Source: Shewanella cyperi (GTDB lineage: Bacteria; Pseudomonadota; Gammaproteobacteria; Enterobacterales; Shewanellaceae). From it: a stretch of 64,000 bases of DNA. The stretch lies in assembly GCF_017354985.1 (NCBI RefSeq), contig NZ_CP071501.1, forward strand, positions 1,631,501 through 1,695,500. The letters run 5' to 3'. The translations under genes and the position numbers were made by a program. The stretch's first letter is position 1, and each line of letters begins with the position of its first letter. Of the stretch, positions 52,838 to 60,464 are shown piece after piece. Below the pieces are notes generated by a model. It saw only the letters and a list, made by a program, of their open reading frames with translations, was not told where the DNA came from and searched no databases.

Positions 52838-53350
52838 ATGCCGGGAATACAGATGGAACCCATAATCACTGAGCGATTGCGCCTGCGGGAACTGACAGCC
52901 GCCGATGCCGCTTTTATGCTGGAATTACTCAACACCCAGGGTTTTATTACCAATATCGGCGATCGGGGTGTGCGTACCCTGGAACAGGCCCGCCAGTATT
53001 TGATGGATGGCCCCATTGCCAGTTATGCACAGAACGGCTTCGGCCTTTGGCTGATGGAGCGCAGCCTTGATGGCATGGCGCTGGGGCTGTGTGGCCTCAT
53101 TCGCCGCGATACCCTGCCGCACGTGGATATAGGTTATGCGCTGTTGCCGGCCTTTGAAGGTCAGGGCTATGCCTTTGAAGCGGCGAGGGCCGCCATGGCC
53201 TTTGCTGTTGAGCAGGGTATCCATCCCGTGGTGGCCATAGTCAATCCCGATAATCAGGCGTCCATCCAATTGTTGCTCAAGTTGGGGCTTAAATATCAGC
53301 ACCTTATCACTTTGCCGAATATCCCCCACGAGGTTGCGCTCTATAAATGA
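52838..53350 (+). CDS. GNAT-family N-acetyltransferase (RimJ/RimL-like)
   Basis: This is a 170-aa Acetyltransf_3 domain: opening IITERLRLRELTAADAAFMLELL, acetyl-CoA site LPAFEGQGYAFEAARAAM (about 104-121), and NPDNQASIQLLLKLGL (about 137-152). The acceptor is unknown. ATG 52838 is taken; an in-frame ATG at 52853 would remove five residues, and neither has a good ribosome site. It diverges from the coiled-coil gene. Confidence 0.85.
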   Translation: MPGIQMEPIITERLRLRELTAADAAFMLELLNTQGFITNIGDRGVRTLEQARQYLMDGPIASYAQNGFGLWLMERSLDGMALGLCGLIRRDTLPHVDIGYALLPAFEGQGYAFEAARAAMAFAVEQGIHPVVAIVNPDNQASIQLLLKLGLKYQHLITLPNIPHEVALYK

Positions 53351-53554
53351 TGTAGGTTGTTGATTTTAAGAAAAATTAACAGATTGCTTATTTCCTGTTT
53401 ATCCCCTAGAATTCCGCCGGTTTCTGTTTGAGTCAGTCTCTTTGCCCTCCAAAGGGGCTGGCTTGTATTAACGCCCTACCTCGAAAAATCAGGCCTTCCC
53501 CCTCCCGGCCTTTGAGTACAGAAAAAGCGTAGTCTCTTATTGGATGTAGCATGT

Positions 53555-54169
53555 ATGGTTTCGCAATTAAGTGAAGCGGTGCTGGATGTGATTGCGGATG
53601 CGTTGGTGGATAAAGGCTATTTATGCTTATCCGAGGTATTTCCTGCTGAGTTGACCGATGCGCTGCGGCGTTGTCTGCTTGAGGAAGAATTGCGTCCGGC
53701 GGCCATAGGCCGTGGGGCAGAGCAGCAGCTTAACCGGGATATACGCAGGGACAAGATCCGCTGGCTTGAAACCCATTACGAACCCGATAGTCACTATCTC
53801 GATCTGATGGAGCAGCTCAAGCAGGGGCTCAACCGTCGCTTGTTTCTGGGCCTGTTTGACTATGAAAGCCACTATGCCCTGTACGAACCCGGCGCTTTTT
53901 ACCGCAAACATGTGGATGCCCTCAAGGGGAGCCAGAACCGCATTTTGACCACGGTTTATTTTATGAACCCCGATTGGCAACCGGGGCAGGGTGGCGAGTT
54001 GCTTATTTATGATGAAACGCAGCAACTGTTGGAAACTGTGGCGCCAACTCACGGTAAATTGGTGATATTTCTGTCCGAACGCTTCCCCCACGAGGTGCTG
54101 CCCACCAAGGTCAGACGGGCCAGCATTGCCGGTTGGTTCCGGGTTGCCGGCAGTCGCCATGGATTCTGA
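53555..54169 (+). CDS. 2-oxoglutarate/Fe(II)-dependent dioxygenase family protein
   Basis: The 204-aa protein has the double-stranded beta-helix iron motif: first His and Asp in FYRKHVDAL (HxD, about 114-122), distal His in RFPHEVLPT (about 178) and the oxoglutarate Arg in RRASIAGWFR (about 189). It resembles small SM-20/PHD-type prolyl hydroxylase-like proteins of bacteria, which may modify translation factors. ATG 53555 gives the conserved N terminus; TTG 53540 is possible. About 200 bases upstream hold no gene. Confidence 0.85.
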   Translation: MVSQLSEAVLDVIADALVDKGYLCLSEVFPAELTDALRRCLLEEELRPAAIGRGAEQQLNRDIRRDKIRWLETHYEPDSHYLDLMEQLKQGLNRRLFLGLFDYESHYALYEPGAFYRKHVDALKGSQNRILTTVYFMNPDWQPGQGGELLIYDETQQLLETVAPTHGKLVIFLSERFPHEVLPTKVRRASIAGWFRVAGSRHGF

Positions 54170-54298
54170 ACAGGTGTCAGACTTTCGATTGGTTTGAATA
54201 AAAAATTCATAATTTTCAATGGAATTTTGCTGTTCATCCCCCCCTCGCATTTGTTACAAAGAAGGCAGACTGAGGTAAATGGAGGCGTCTGCCTGGAT

Positions 54299-54898
54299 AT
54301 GGTAACAAGTTCGAATTGCCTTGATGGCGAACTGGTCGTGTTGGAACCCCTGTCATTGGATCATGTGCCGGCGCTCAGCCTGGCGGTGGCCGATGGCGAA
54401 CTGTGGCAGATTTGGTACACCAGTGCCCCCCATCCGGATGAGATGAAAGCCTATGTGGAAAAGGCCCTGGCCCAGGAAGCGGCGGGTCTGGCGCTGGCTT
54501 TTGTGGTCCGATGCAAGCACAGTGGTGAAGTGGTCGGCTGTACCCGTATTTGCAATTGGGATCAGCCAAACCGTCGTCTTGAAATTGGCTACACCTGGTA
54601 TGCCAAACGCGCCCAGCGCACAGGCATTAACACCGAAACCAAGCTGCTATTACTCGGTTATGCCTTCGAGGTGCTGGATGTGATGGCGGTGGAGTTTCGC
54701 ACCCATTGGCACAATCAGCGCTCCCGTGCGGCCATTGCCCGCTTGGGAGCCAAGCAGGATGGCGTCTTGCGTAATCACCAGCTGCTGAAAGACGGCACGG
54801 TGCGCGATACCGTGGTGTTTTCCATCATTGACAGTGAATGGCCGGCGGTGAGGCAGAACCTGCGTTTTCGCTTACAGCAATTTCAGACCGCACACTAG
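54299..54898 (+). CDS. GNAT-family N-acetyltransferase
   Basis: The 199-aa Acetyltransf_3 protein includes the motif B/A region LEIGYTWYAKRAQRTGINTE (about 93-112) and RTHWHNQRSRAAIARLGAKQDG (about 131-152, in parts). The R-x-x-G pyrophosphate loop appears as QRTGIN. Relatives of this type acetylate amino-sugar or protein N termini; the substrate here is unknown. ATG 54299 begins just before the domain; the open frame to 54194 adds an implausible hydrophobic leader. It is the second of three acetyltransferase genes in 2.6 kb. Confidence 0.83.
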   Translation: MVTSSNCLDGELVVLEPLSLDHVPALSLAVADGELWQIWYTSAPHPDEMKAYVEKALAQEAAGLALAFVVRCKHSGEVVGCTRICNWDQPNRRLEIGYTWYAKRAQRTGINTETKLLLLGYAFEVLDVMAVEFRTHWHNQRSRAAIARLGAKQDGVLRNHQLLKDGTVRDTVVFSIIDSEWPAVRQNLRFRLQQFQTAH

Positions 54899-54931
54899 TC
54901 CGGTCGCCATAGCCAACAGGGATGCAAGACT

Positions 54932-55384
54932 ATGACGTTCAGGATACAGCAGGCCGGCAGCGAACATTTGGATCAACTGGCGCCGCTCTTTGACGAGTAT
55001 CGGCAGTTTTATGGTCAGCAAGCGGATCCGGAGCGGGCAAGGGGGTTTATTGCCGCACGGATGGCCGAGTCATCTTCGCTGCTGTTCATTGCCACAGATC
55101 AGCAGGGTCTGGGGCTGGGATTTGCCCAGATCTATCCCAGCTTTTCATCCATTGCGGCCAGGCCCATCTTTATTCTCAATGATCTGTATGTGACTCAATA
55201 CGCCCGTTGTGTTGGCGTGGGCAAGGCCTTGCTGGCCCAGGTCAAGGCCTGTGCCAGGGATCGGGGCATAGCCGTCATCAAATTGGAAACCGCGGTGGAC
55301 AACACCCGCGCCCAGGCCCTGTACCAGGCCCAGGGCTTTGTCAGGGAGCAGGGATTTTTCAGCTATCACCTTGATATTCAATGA
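54932..55384 (+). CDS. GNAT-family N-acetyltransferase (Acetyltransf_1)
   Basis: The 150-aa protein has a simple GNAT core: LNDLYVTQYARCVGVGKALLAQ (about 86-107, acetyl-CoA loop R-x-V-G-V-G) and ETAVDNTRAQALYQAQGF (about 122-139). It belongs to a different GNAT branch from the two preceding genes, so the cluster is not a simple tandem duplication. It is 33 bases downstream of the previous gene and may share its mRNA. Confidence 0.85.
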   Translation: MTFRIQQAGSEHLDQLAPLFDEYRQFYGQQADPERARGFIAARMAESSSLLFIATDQQGLGLGFAQIYPSFSSIAARPIFILNDLYVTQYARCVGVGKALLAQVKACARDRGIAVIKLETAVDNTRAQALYQAQGFVREQGFFSYHLDIQ

Positions 55385-55428
55385 CGGCTAAAGTAGTTTG
55401 ACCTCATTAACCCTGATGAGGAATACCT

Positions 55429-55830
55429 ATGTCTCCAAACAAAAAGGCCCTGACGCTGGCTGTATTTTTCCTGAGTGTCGGTGCCCATGCCGGTGAGGCC
55501 GAGCAGGCCCTTGCCAATGAGCTGGTGGATTGCGCGGCCTATTATCAGATAAGCTCCGAAGCCATCAGTGCCATGAAGGACGCGCCGCAAATGCAGGTGG
55601 TCGGTGAACGTCTCAAGCAGTCCGCGACCGATACCCTGTCGCTGGCCGGAAAATATGCCGAAGGTTCGGATGTGGACGCCATGCTCAAGGAAGCCCGTGA
55701 ACGCCAGGTAGCTTCCCTTGCCGGCTCCAGCAGCCTGGCGACCTTGATGGCCAAATACAAGGATCAATGCAAAGACATACTTGCCAATCCGGAGGCGCGG
55801 CTGGACTACTGGGTCATGTCAAAGATGTAA
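55429..55830 (+). CDS. Small exported hypothetical protein
   Basis: The 133-aa protein starts with a signal peptide (about 1-22, ending VGAHA|GEA). The mature part is mostly helical with two Cys (LVDCAAYY at about 35, KDQCKDIL at about 114) that could form a disulfide in the periplasm. The spacing of the two Cys and an early A-x-Y motif recall small periplasmic proteins of Shewanella and Vibrio without known function. Followed by a terminator, so probably a single gene. Confidence 0.7.
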   Translation: MSPNKKALTLAVFFLSVGAHAGEAEQALANELVDCAAYYQISSEAISAMKDAPQMQVVGERLKQSATDTLSLAGKYAEGSDVDAMLKEARERQVASLAGSSSLATLMAKYKDQCKDILANPEARLDYWVMSKM

Positions 55831-55831
55831 T

Positions 55832-55859
55832 AAAAAGGAGACCTTGGGGTCTCCTTTTT
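55832..55859. terminator. Bidirectional terminator
   Basis: AAAAAGGAGACC pairs exactly with GGTCTCCTTTTT around TTGG; it can end both convergent genes. Confidence 0.93.
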
Positions 55860-55887
55860 GTTGTGCCTGATTACGGATTTGGCGCCA

Positions 55888-56712
55888 TCACTTCTGTTTC
55901 GGGATGGCGACAGTGCCCACAGGCACACTGTTCCCCGATTGGGAAAGCAGATGATATTGACTGAGTAGCTGATGAAATGCCTGATCCTGCTGCACCTTGG
56001 CCAACAGGCGCAGCAGTGTCGCCGATTTGATGGGGCTTTCCGGGTGGACCAGGGCATAGTGTTGATAACGCTGATCCCAGCGTTGGGATACCGTCAGTTT
56101 GTCCTGCTGCTCCGGATGCTGCGCCAGGTAATACTGCAGATAAGACCAGGTGACAGGAGCCACATCCCCCCGCTCACGCAGTATCGCCTTGATGGCGGCC
56201 TCATTGCTGGGTACCAGGGAGGCGAGAAACCGGCTTTTGATGAATTGCTCGTCTGAACTGAACTCGGTCAGGCTGTAGTGATAGCCCCGCACCAGAACCA
56301 AACGCTTATCGGCGAGATTGTCGAAATAGCTGTCATCTTTCACCTTGCGGCTCAGGGCGATATAGGGTTCGCCATCCTGCACATCAAGGGCCACGGTCTG
56401 ATTGGCTATGTGTTGCCAGCCCCACTTTGGATTTTCAAACAGGATCAAATCAAAGCGATGCATTTCGAATGCCTGGTAGCGATTTTCTATGCTGGTGGGC
56501 ACAAACTCGAATTGAAAATCTTTTTGGGTGCGATTGAGCAGCGCCAACAGATCCGGTACCAAGCCCTTGGTGGCTTCTCCTGCGCTTATCACATAAGGAG
56601 GAAAGGGATATCCGCCAACGATGACCTTTATCGGCTCGGCCGATACCCTGCCAGCCAAAAGTAGCAAGGATAACAGCAGATAGCTCAGTCCCGGAGGTAA
56701 TCGCAACAGCAT
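55888..56712 (-). CDS. Periplasmic solute-binding protein (SBP_bac_3 type)
   Basis: The 274-aa protein has a signal peptide (about 1-25, ending RVSA|EPIKV) and the two-lobed fold of amino-acid-binding proteins (PF00497): IVGGYPFPPYVISAGEATKGLVPDLL (about 32-57, in parts), FDLILFENP and DVAPVTWSYLQYY. No permease or ATPase genes adjoin, so it may be an orphan binding or sensing protein. ATG 56712 was chosen because it begins the signal peptide and follows AAGAAGGA; an open frame continues back to 56841. Confidence 0.8.
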   Translation of the reverse strand: MLLRLPPGLSYLLLSLLLLAGRVSAEPIKVIVGGYPFPPYVISAGEATKGLVPDLLALLNRTQKDFQFEFVPTSIENRYQAFEMHRFDLILFENPKWGWQHIANQTVALDVQDGEPYIALSRKVKDDSYFDNLADKRLVLVRGYHYSLTEFSSDEQFIKSRFLASLVPSNEAAIKAILRERGDVAPVTWSYLQYYLAQHPEQQDKLTVSQRWDQRYQHYALVHPESPIKSATLLRLLAKVQQDQAFHQLLSQYHLLSQSGNSVPVGTVAIPKQK

Positions 56713-57044
56713 TTCCTTCTTTAATGGCTGCACAGCTATGGCATAAATATCTGTGACAGGAGCATATTGAATGCATTTTTCCAGAATAACAGATGCCCCT
56801 ATGCTTGCCAAAGGGATCTTTGTACGGTAAATCGGCAGCAAATCAGCGCCCGAACCCCTGCAACAATCACTGATGCTTAAAAATGCATCTCAGTCGTCAA
56901 GCCGGTTTGCCATACGGTTTGGTAAATCTCATTTACATATGCAACCTGAATGTAACCTGGCTCGATTATAGTAGCGCCGTTTTCCGGGAAGCCGTTTCCG
57001 GCAACGCGAAATAATAATCAACTATAAACATTTAGGGGTTAATC
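56713..57044. promoter_or_regulatory. Divergent region before the secreted nuclease
   Basis: About 330 bases with no convincing gene. The part from 56935 to 57030 is A+T-rich and should carry the nuclease promoter; GATTATAGT near 56972 could be a -10 element. No clear Pho box was found, although PhoB control of secreted nucleases is known in related bacteria. AGGGGT at about 57033 is the nuclease ribosome site. Confidence 0.45.
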
Positions 57045-59873
57045 ATGAGATCCAGAGCAAGCTGGCTTGCACTGGCGCTGGGGAGCGCGTCTTCCCTGGC
57101 CCAGGCGGCCGACACGCTAATCATTTCCGAATATGTCGAAGGCTCAGGCTATAACAAGGCCATCGAACTCTACAATCCAACTGCCACAGCGGTGGACTTG
57201 AGCCAGTATGAGCTCAAGTTCTTTTTCAATGGCAGCCAGACTGCCGGCACTACCATAGCCCTCGAAGGCACCCTGGCCGCCGGCGGCACCTATGTGGTGG
57301 CCGACAACGATGCTTCTGCTGAACTGCTGGCCAAGGCCCAGTTGCTGAGCACGGCGGCCTTCTTCAACGGCGACGATGCCATAGTGTTGCTGCACAATGG
57401 TCAGGCGGTAGACAGCCTGGGTCAGGTGGGTGTGGATCCCGGCACAGAGTGGGGCACGGGTGAGCTGTCCACCGCCGACAATACCCTGAGACGCAAGGCC
57501 GATCAGCTCCTGGGCGACAGCCAGATTGACGATGCAATGAGCTTCGACAGCTGGCAGGGTTTTGCCAAGGACGATATTAGCGATCTGGGCCTGTTTGCCG
57601 CCCAGCCGCCGGTGCCGGAAAATCCGCCTGCCGCCATGCAGTGTGGAAGTGATGCCACAGCTATCCACGCCCTGCAGGGCAACACCAATACCAGTCCGCT
57701 GAACGGTCAAATTGTCGAAGTGGAAGCCGTGGTCACCAGCAATCAGGAAGCCGGTCTCAAGGGCCTGTTTCTGCAGATGGCCGATGCCGAGGCAGATAGC
57801 GATCCCGCCACCTCTGAAGGTGTGTTCCTCTACACAGGCAACGCCCCAAGCGGTTACCTGGCCGGCGAACGCATCCGCGTCAAGGCCAAGGTCACAGAGT
57901 ACCAGGGCCTGACCGAGCTGACCTCGGTTGCCGAGCACAAGCTGTGTGCCAACAATCAGGCGCTGCCGAGTGCCGCCCTGGTAAGCTTGCCGCTGGCCGA
58001 CAGCGCCGATTTGGAAGCCGTTGAAGGCATGCGCGTCACTTTCAGCCAAAATCTGGTGGTAAACGAAGTCTATAACCTGGGCCGCTACGGTGAAGTGACC
58101 CTGGGCAGCCAGCGCCACTTTATGGGCACCCAGGTAGCCGCCCCCGGCGCCGATGCCCTGGCCGTGACTGCCGCCAACAAGTTGGACAGCATATTGCTGG
58201 ACGATGGCCTGACCGCCCAGAACCCCGACCCTGTGCGTTATCCCTCACCCGGTCTCAGTGCCAGTAACAGCCTGCGGGTGGGCGACACTGTCACCGGCCT
58301 CAATGCCGTGATGCACTATGGCTTTGGCGTGTATCGCCTGATGCCGGTGGACACAGTCAATATAGTGGCCAGCAATCCACGTCTGAGCGCGCCGGAATTG
58401 GCCCTTGGCGGTAACCTGAAGGTGGCCAGCTTCAATGTGCTCAACTTCTTCAACGGCGATGGCATGGGCGGCGGTTTTCCCACCGCGCGCGGTGCCAACA
58501 CCCTGAGCGAATTCGAACGTCAGAAGGCCAAGATTGTCAGCGCCATGGTCGCCATTGATGCCGATATCTTCGGCCTGATGGAAATCGAGAATGACGGTTA
58601 CGGTGCCGAATCTGCCATTGCCGAGTTGGTGGCAAGCTTGAACGCCGCCATTGGTGAGCCCAGATACCAGTACATTCAACCCGGCAGTAACGGCATAGGC
58701 ACCGACGCCATCAGCGTCGGCATGATTTACCGCGCCGATCGCGTGACGCCCCAAGGTGCGGCGAAGGTGCTCTCCAGCGCCAACTCGGCCCTGGACGATG
58801 CCGGTCAGCCCCTGTTCAACGATGGCAAGAACCGCCCCATGTTGGCCCAGGGCTTCAGTCATAATGACAGCGGCGAGCCTCTGGTCGTGGCGGTAAACCA
58901 CTTCAAGTCCAAGGGCAGCGATTGTGTGGCCGAGGGCGATCCCGATCTGAACGACGGTCAGGGTAACTGTAACCTGACCCGCAGCCGCGCCGCCAGGGCC
59001 GTTGGCGCCTTCCTCGGTAGCGAGTTCGCCGACGCGCCCGTGCTGGTGATTGGCGATCTTAACTCCTACGCCAAGGAAGATCCGCTGACCGAACTGGCCA
59101 ACGCCGGTCTGACCGAGTTGTTTGCCCATCTGGCCAAGGAAAATGCCTACTCCTACGTGTTCTCCGGTGAGTCGGGTCAGTTGGACCATGCCCTGGCGAG
59201 CGCCGCCCTGCTGGACAAGGTGGTGGATGTGACCGAATGGCACATCAACACGGATGAGCCGCGGATTTTGGATTACAACGAAGAGTTCAAGACCCAGACA
59301 CAGCTGCAATCCCTGTATGCGCCGGATGCCTTCCGCTCCTCGGATCACGACCCCGTGGTGATCTCTCTGCTGCTGGAAGCGCCAAACCAGGCGCCGGTGG
59401 CCGACTTCAGCGTCAGCGTCGATGGCGGCAACGTCAGCCTGCAATCCCTGGCCACGGATGTGGACGGCACCCTGGTGAGCCATGTATGGGATCTGGGCGA
59501 TGGCACCCAGGCACAGGGCGACAGCGTCAGCCACGCCTACGCCAAGTCAGGTGACTATCAGGTGACCCTGACGGTAACCGACGATGACGGCCTGAGCCAC
59601 AGCCTGACCAAGACGGTCAGCGTGACTGTGCAGGGCGTGGCCCACAAGCCCGTCGCCCGCATAGTGCATTTTGACCTCTGGTTCTGGGATCTGTTTGTCT
59701 CCGACAGCTATGACGAAGACGGCGTCATCCGCAAGCAGCACTGGCAGTTCAGCGACAAGCGCCAGGGTGGCGGTAACTTTGTGTTGCGTCGCAAAGATGG
59801 CCGCGCCAATAGCGTCACCCTGACAGTGACAGACAATGACAAGCTGAGCGACAGCACCAGCCTGAGCTTCTGA
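57045..59873 (+). CDS. ExeM-like extracellular endonuclease/exonuclease/phosphatase-family nuclease
   Basis: The 942-aa protein has a signal peptide (about 1-21, SLAQA|AD). Domains: lamin-tail domain (about 24-135, ISEYVEGSGYNKAIELYNP), OB-fold region (about 200-310), endonuclease/exonuclease/phosphatase domain (about 460-780: VASFNVLNFF, LMEIENDGYG, AVNHFKSKGSDC, IGDLNSYAKEDP, LDHALAS, SSDHDPV), then a PKD domain (about 785-865, WDLGDG) and a second Ig/PKD-like domain with WFWDLFVSDSYD (about 885). All catalytic residues (Asn, Glu, His, Asp-x-Asn, Asp-His) are present. S. oneidensis ExeM is of the same type and digests extracellular DNA in biofilms or as phosphorus source. Confidence 0.9.
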   Translation: MRSRASWLALALGSASSLAQAADTLIISEYVEGSGYNKAIELYNPTATAVDLSQYELKFFFNGSQTAGTTIALEGTLAAGGTYVVADNDASAELLAKAQLLSTAAFFNGDDAIVLLHNGQAVDSLGQVGVDPGTEWGTGELSTADNTLRRKADQLLGDSQIDDAMSFDSWQGFAKDDISDLGLFAAQPPVPENPPAAMQCGSDATAIHALQGNTNTSPLNGQIVEVEAVVTSNQEAGLKGLFLQMADAEADSDPATSEGVFLYTGNAPSGYLAGERIRVKAKVTEYQGLTELTSVAEHKLCANNQALPSAALVSLPLADSADLEAVEGMRVTFSQNLVVNEVYNLGRYGEVTLGSQRHFMGTQVAAPGADALAVTAANKLDSILLDDGLTAQNPDPVRYPSPGLSASNSLRVGDTVTGLNAVMHYGFGVYRLMPVDTVNIVASNPRLSAPELALGGNLKVASFNVLNFFNGDGMGGGFPTARGANTLSEFERQKAKIVSAMVAIDADIFGLMEIENDGYGAESAIAELVASLNAAIGEPRYQYIQPGSNGIGTDAISVGMIYRADRVTPQGAAKVLSSANSALDDAGQPLFNDGKNRPMLAQGFSHNDSGEPLVVAVNHFKSKGSDCVAEGDPDLNDGQGNCNLTRSRAARAVGAFLGSEFADAPVLVIGDLNSYAKEDPLTELANAGLTELFAHLAKENAYSYVFSGESGQLDHALASAALLDKVVDVTEWHINTDEPRILDYNEEFKTQTQLQSLYAPDAFRSSDHDPVVISLLLEAPNQAPVADFSVSVDGGNVSLQSLATDVDGTLVSHVWDLGDGTQAQGDSVSHAYAKSGDYQVTLTVTDDDGLSHSLTKTVSVTVQGVAHKPVARIVHFDLWFWDLFVSDSYDEDGVIRKQHWQFSDKRQGGGNFVLRRKDGRANSVTLTVTDNDKLSDSTSLSF

Positions 59874-59888
59874 GTTCACTAACAATGC

Positions 59889-59916
59889 AAAAAAGCCCGC
59901 GAATGCGGGCTTTTTC
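59889..59916. terminator. Bidirectional terminator after the nuclease gene
   Basis: AAAAAGCCCGC pairs with GCGGGCTTTTT around GAAT; it separates the convergent ydbL. Confidence 0.93.
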
Positions 59917-59931
59917 TATTTAAAACTAAGG

Positions 59932-60252
59932 CTATTTTCGCAACCAGTTGCCCTTGGCATCCTGGATCCACTCACCCTTGTCGGCGGCGCGGATGGCCTT
60001 CTCGGCCGCCAGCTTGGCCACATCGTCGGTGGAAATCTGGTTTTGGGCGGCGATTTTCTGATAGTGGGCCCGGCGCTTGGCGTTGACTTCGTCCATGATG
60101 GCCCTGGCTTCGTCATTGGCCTTCACCAGTCCGAGGTAACCGTCATTTTGTTCGCCCAAATAGCCCATGGACTTGGCCTGGTGCAAATCCATGGCCATGG
60201 CCTGGAATGCCAGCAGGGCAGGGACCAACAACAGCAGCAATTTCTTCATCAT
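59932..60252 (-). CDS. ydbL: YdbL family protein (DUF1318)
   Basis: The 106-aa periplasmic protein has a signal peptide (about 1-20, QAMA|MDLH) and then the DUF1318 pattern LHQAKSMGYLGEQNDGYLGLV (about 23-43) with a charged C-terminal helix ending WLRK. In E. coli it is encoded with ydbH and ynbE, which form an intermembrane phospholipid-transport bridge. YdbL is thought to act as a chaperone for that assembly. It is the last gene of the operon; the stop lies next to a terminator. Confidence 0.92.
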   Translation of the reverse strand: MMKKLLLLLVPALLAFQAMAMDLHQAKSMGYLGEQNDGYLGLVKANDEARAIMDEVNAKRRAHYQKIAAQNQISTDDVAKLAAEKAIRAADKGEWIQDAKGNWLRK

Positions 60253-60261
60253 TCTTCTTCC

Positions 60262-60450
60262 CTAAAAGAGTTCATCGTTGGCCAGCAGGGCGTCGAGCTC
60301 CTTGTCGACCTTGATCTTGATTTCGTGCTCAATCTTAACGTTGAGATTGATGACTATGGGCTTGTCCGGCGGCTCTATCTTGACCGTGGGCGTACAGGCT
60401 CCGAGTAACAGGGCTGAGATGGCTGCCGCACAACAGAGGAATTTTTTCAC
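60262..60450 (-). CDS. ynbE: YnbE family lipoprotein
   Basis: The 62-aa lipoprotein has signal sequence ending LLGAC|TPT (lipobox Cys19), then the strand-forming KIEPPDKPIVINLNVKIEHEI (about 24-44). In E. coli, YnbE multimerises in the outer membrane and extends the beta-taco of YdbH, completing the bridge between the membranes. It is 14 bases from ydbH and 9 bases from ydbL. Confidence 0.92.
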   Translation of the reverse strand: MKKFLCCAAAISALLLGACTPTVKIEPPDKPIVINLNVKIEHEIKIKVDKELDALLANDELF

Positions 60451-60464
60451 TGGCGATATCCTTG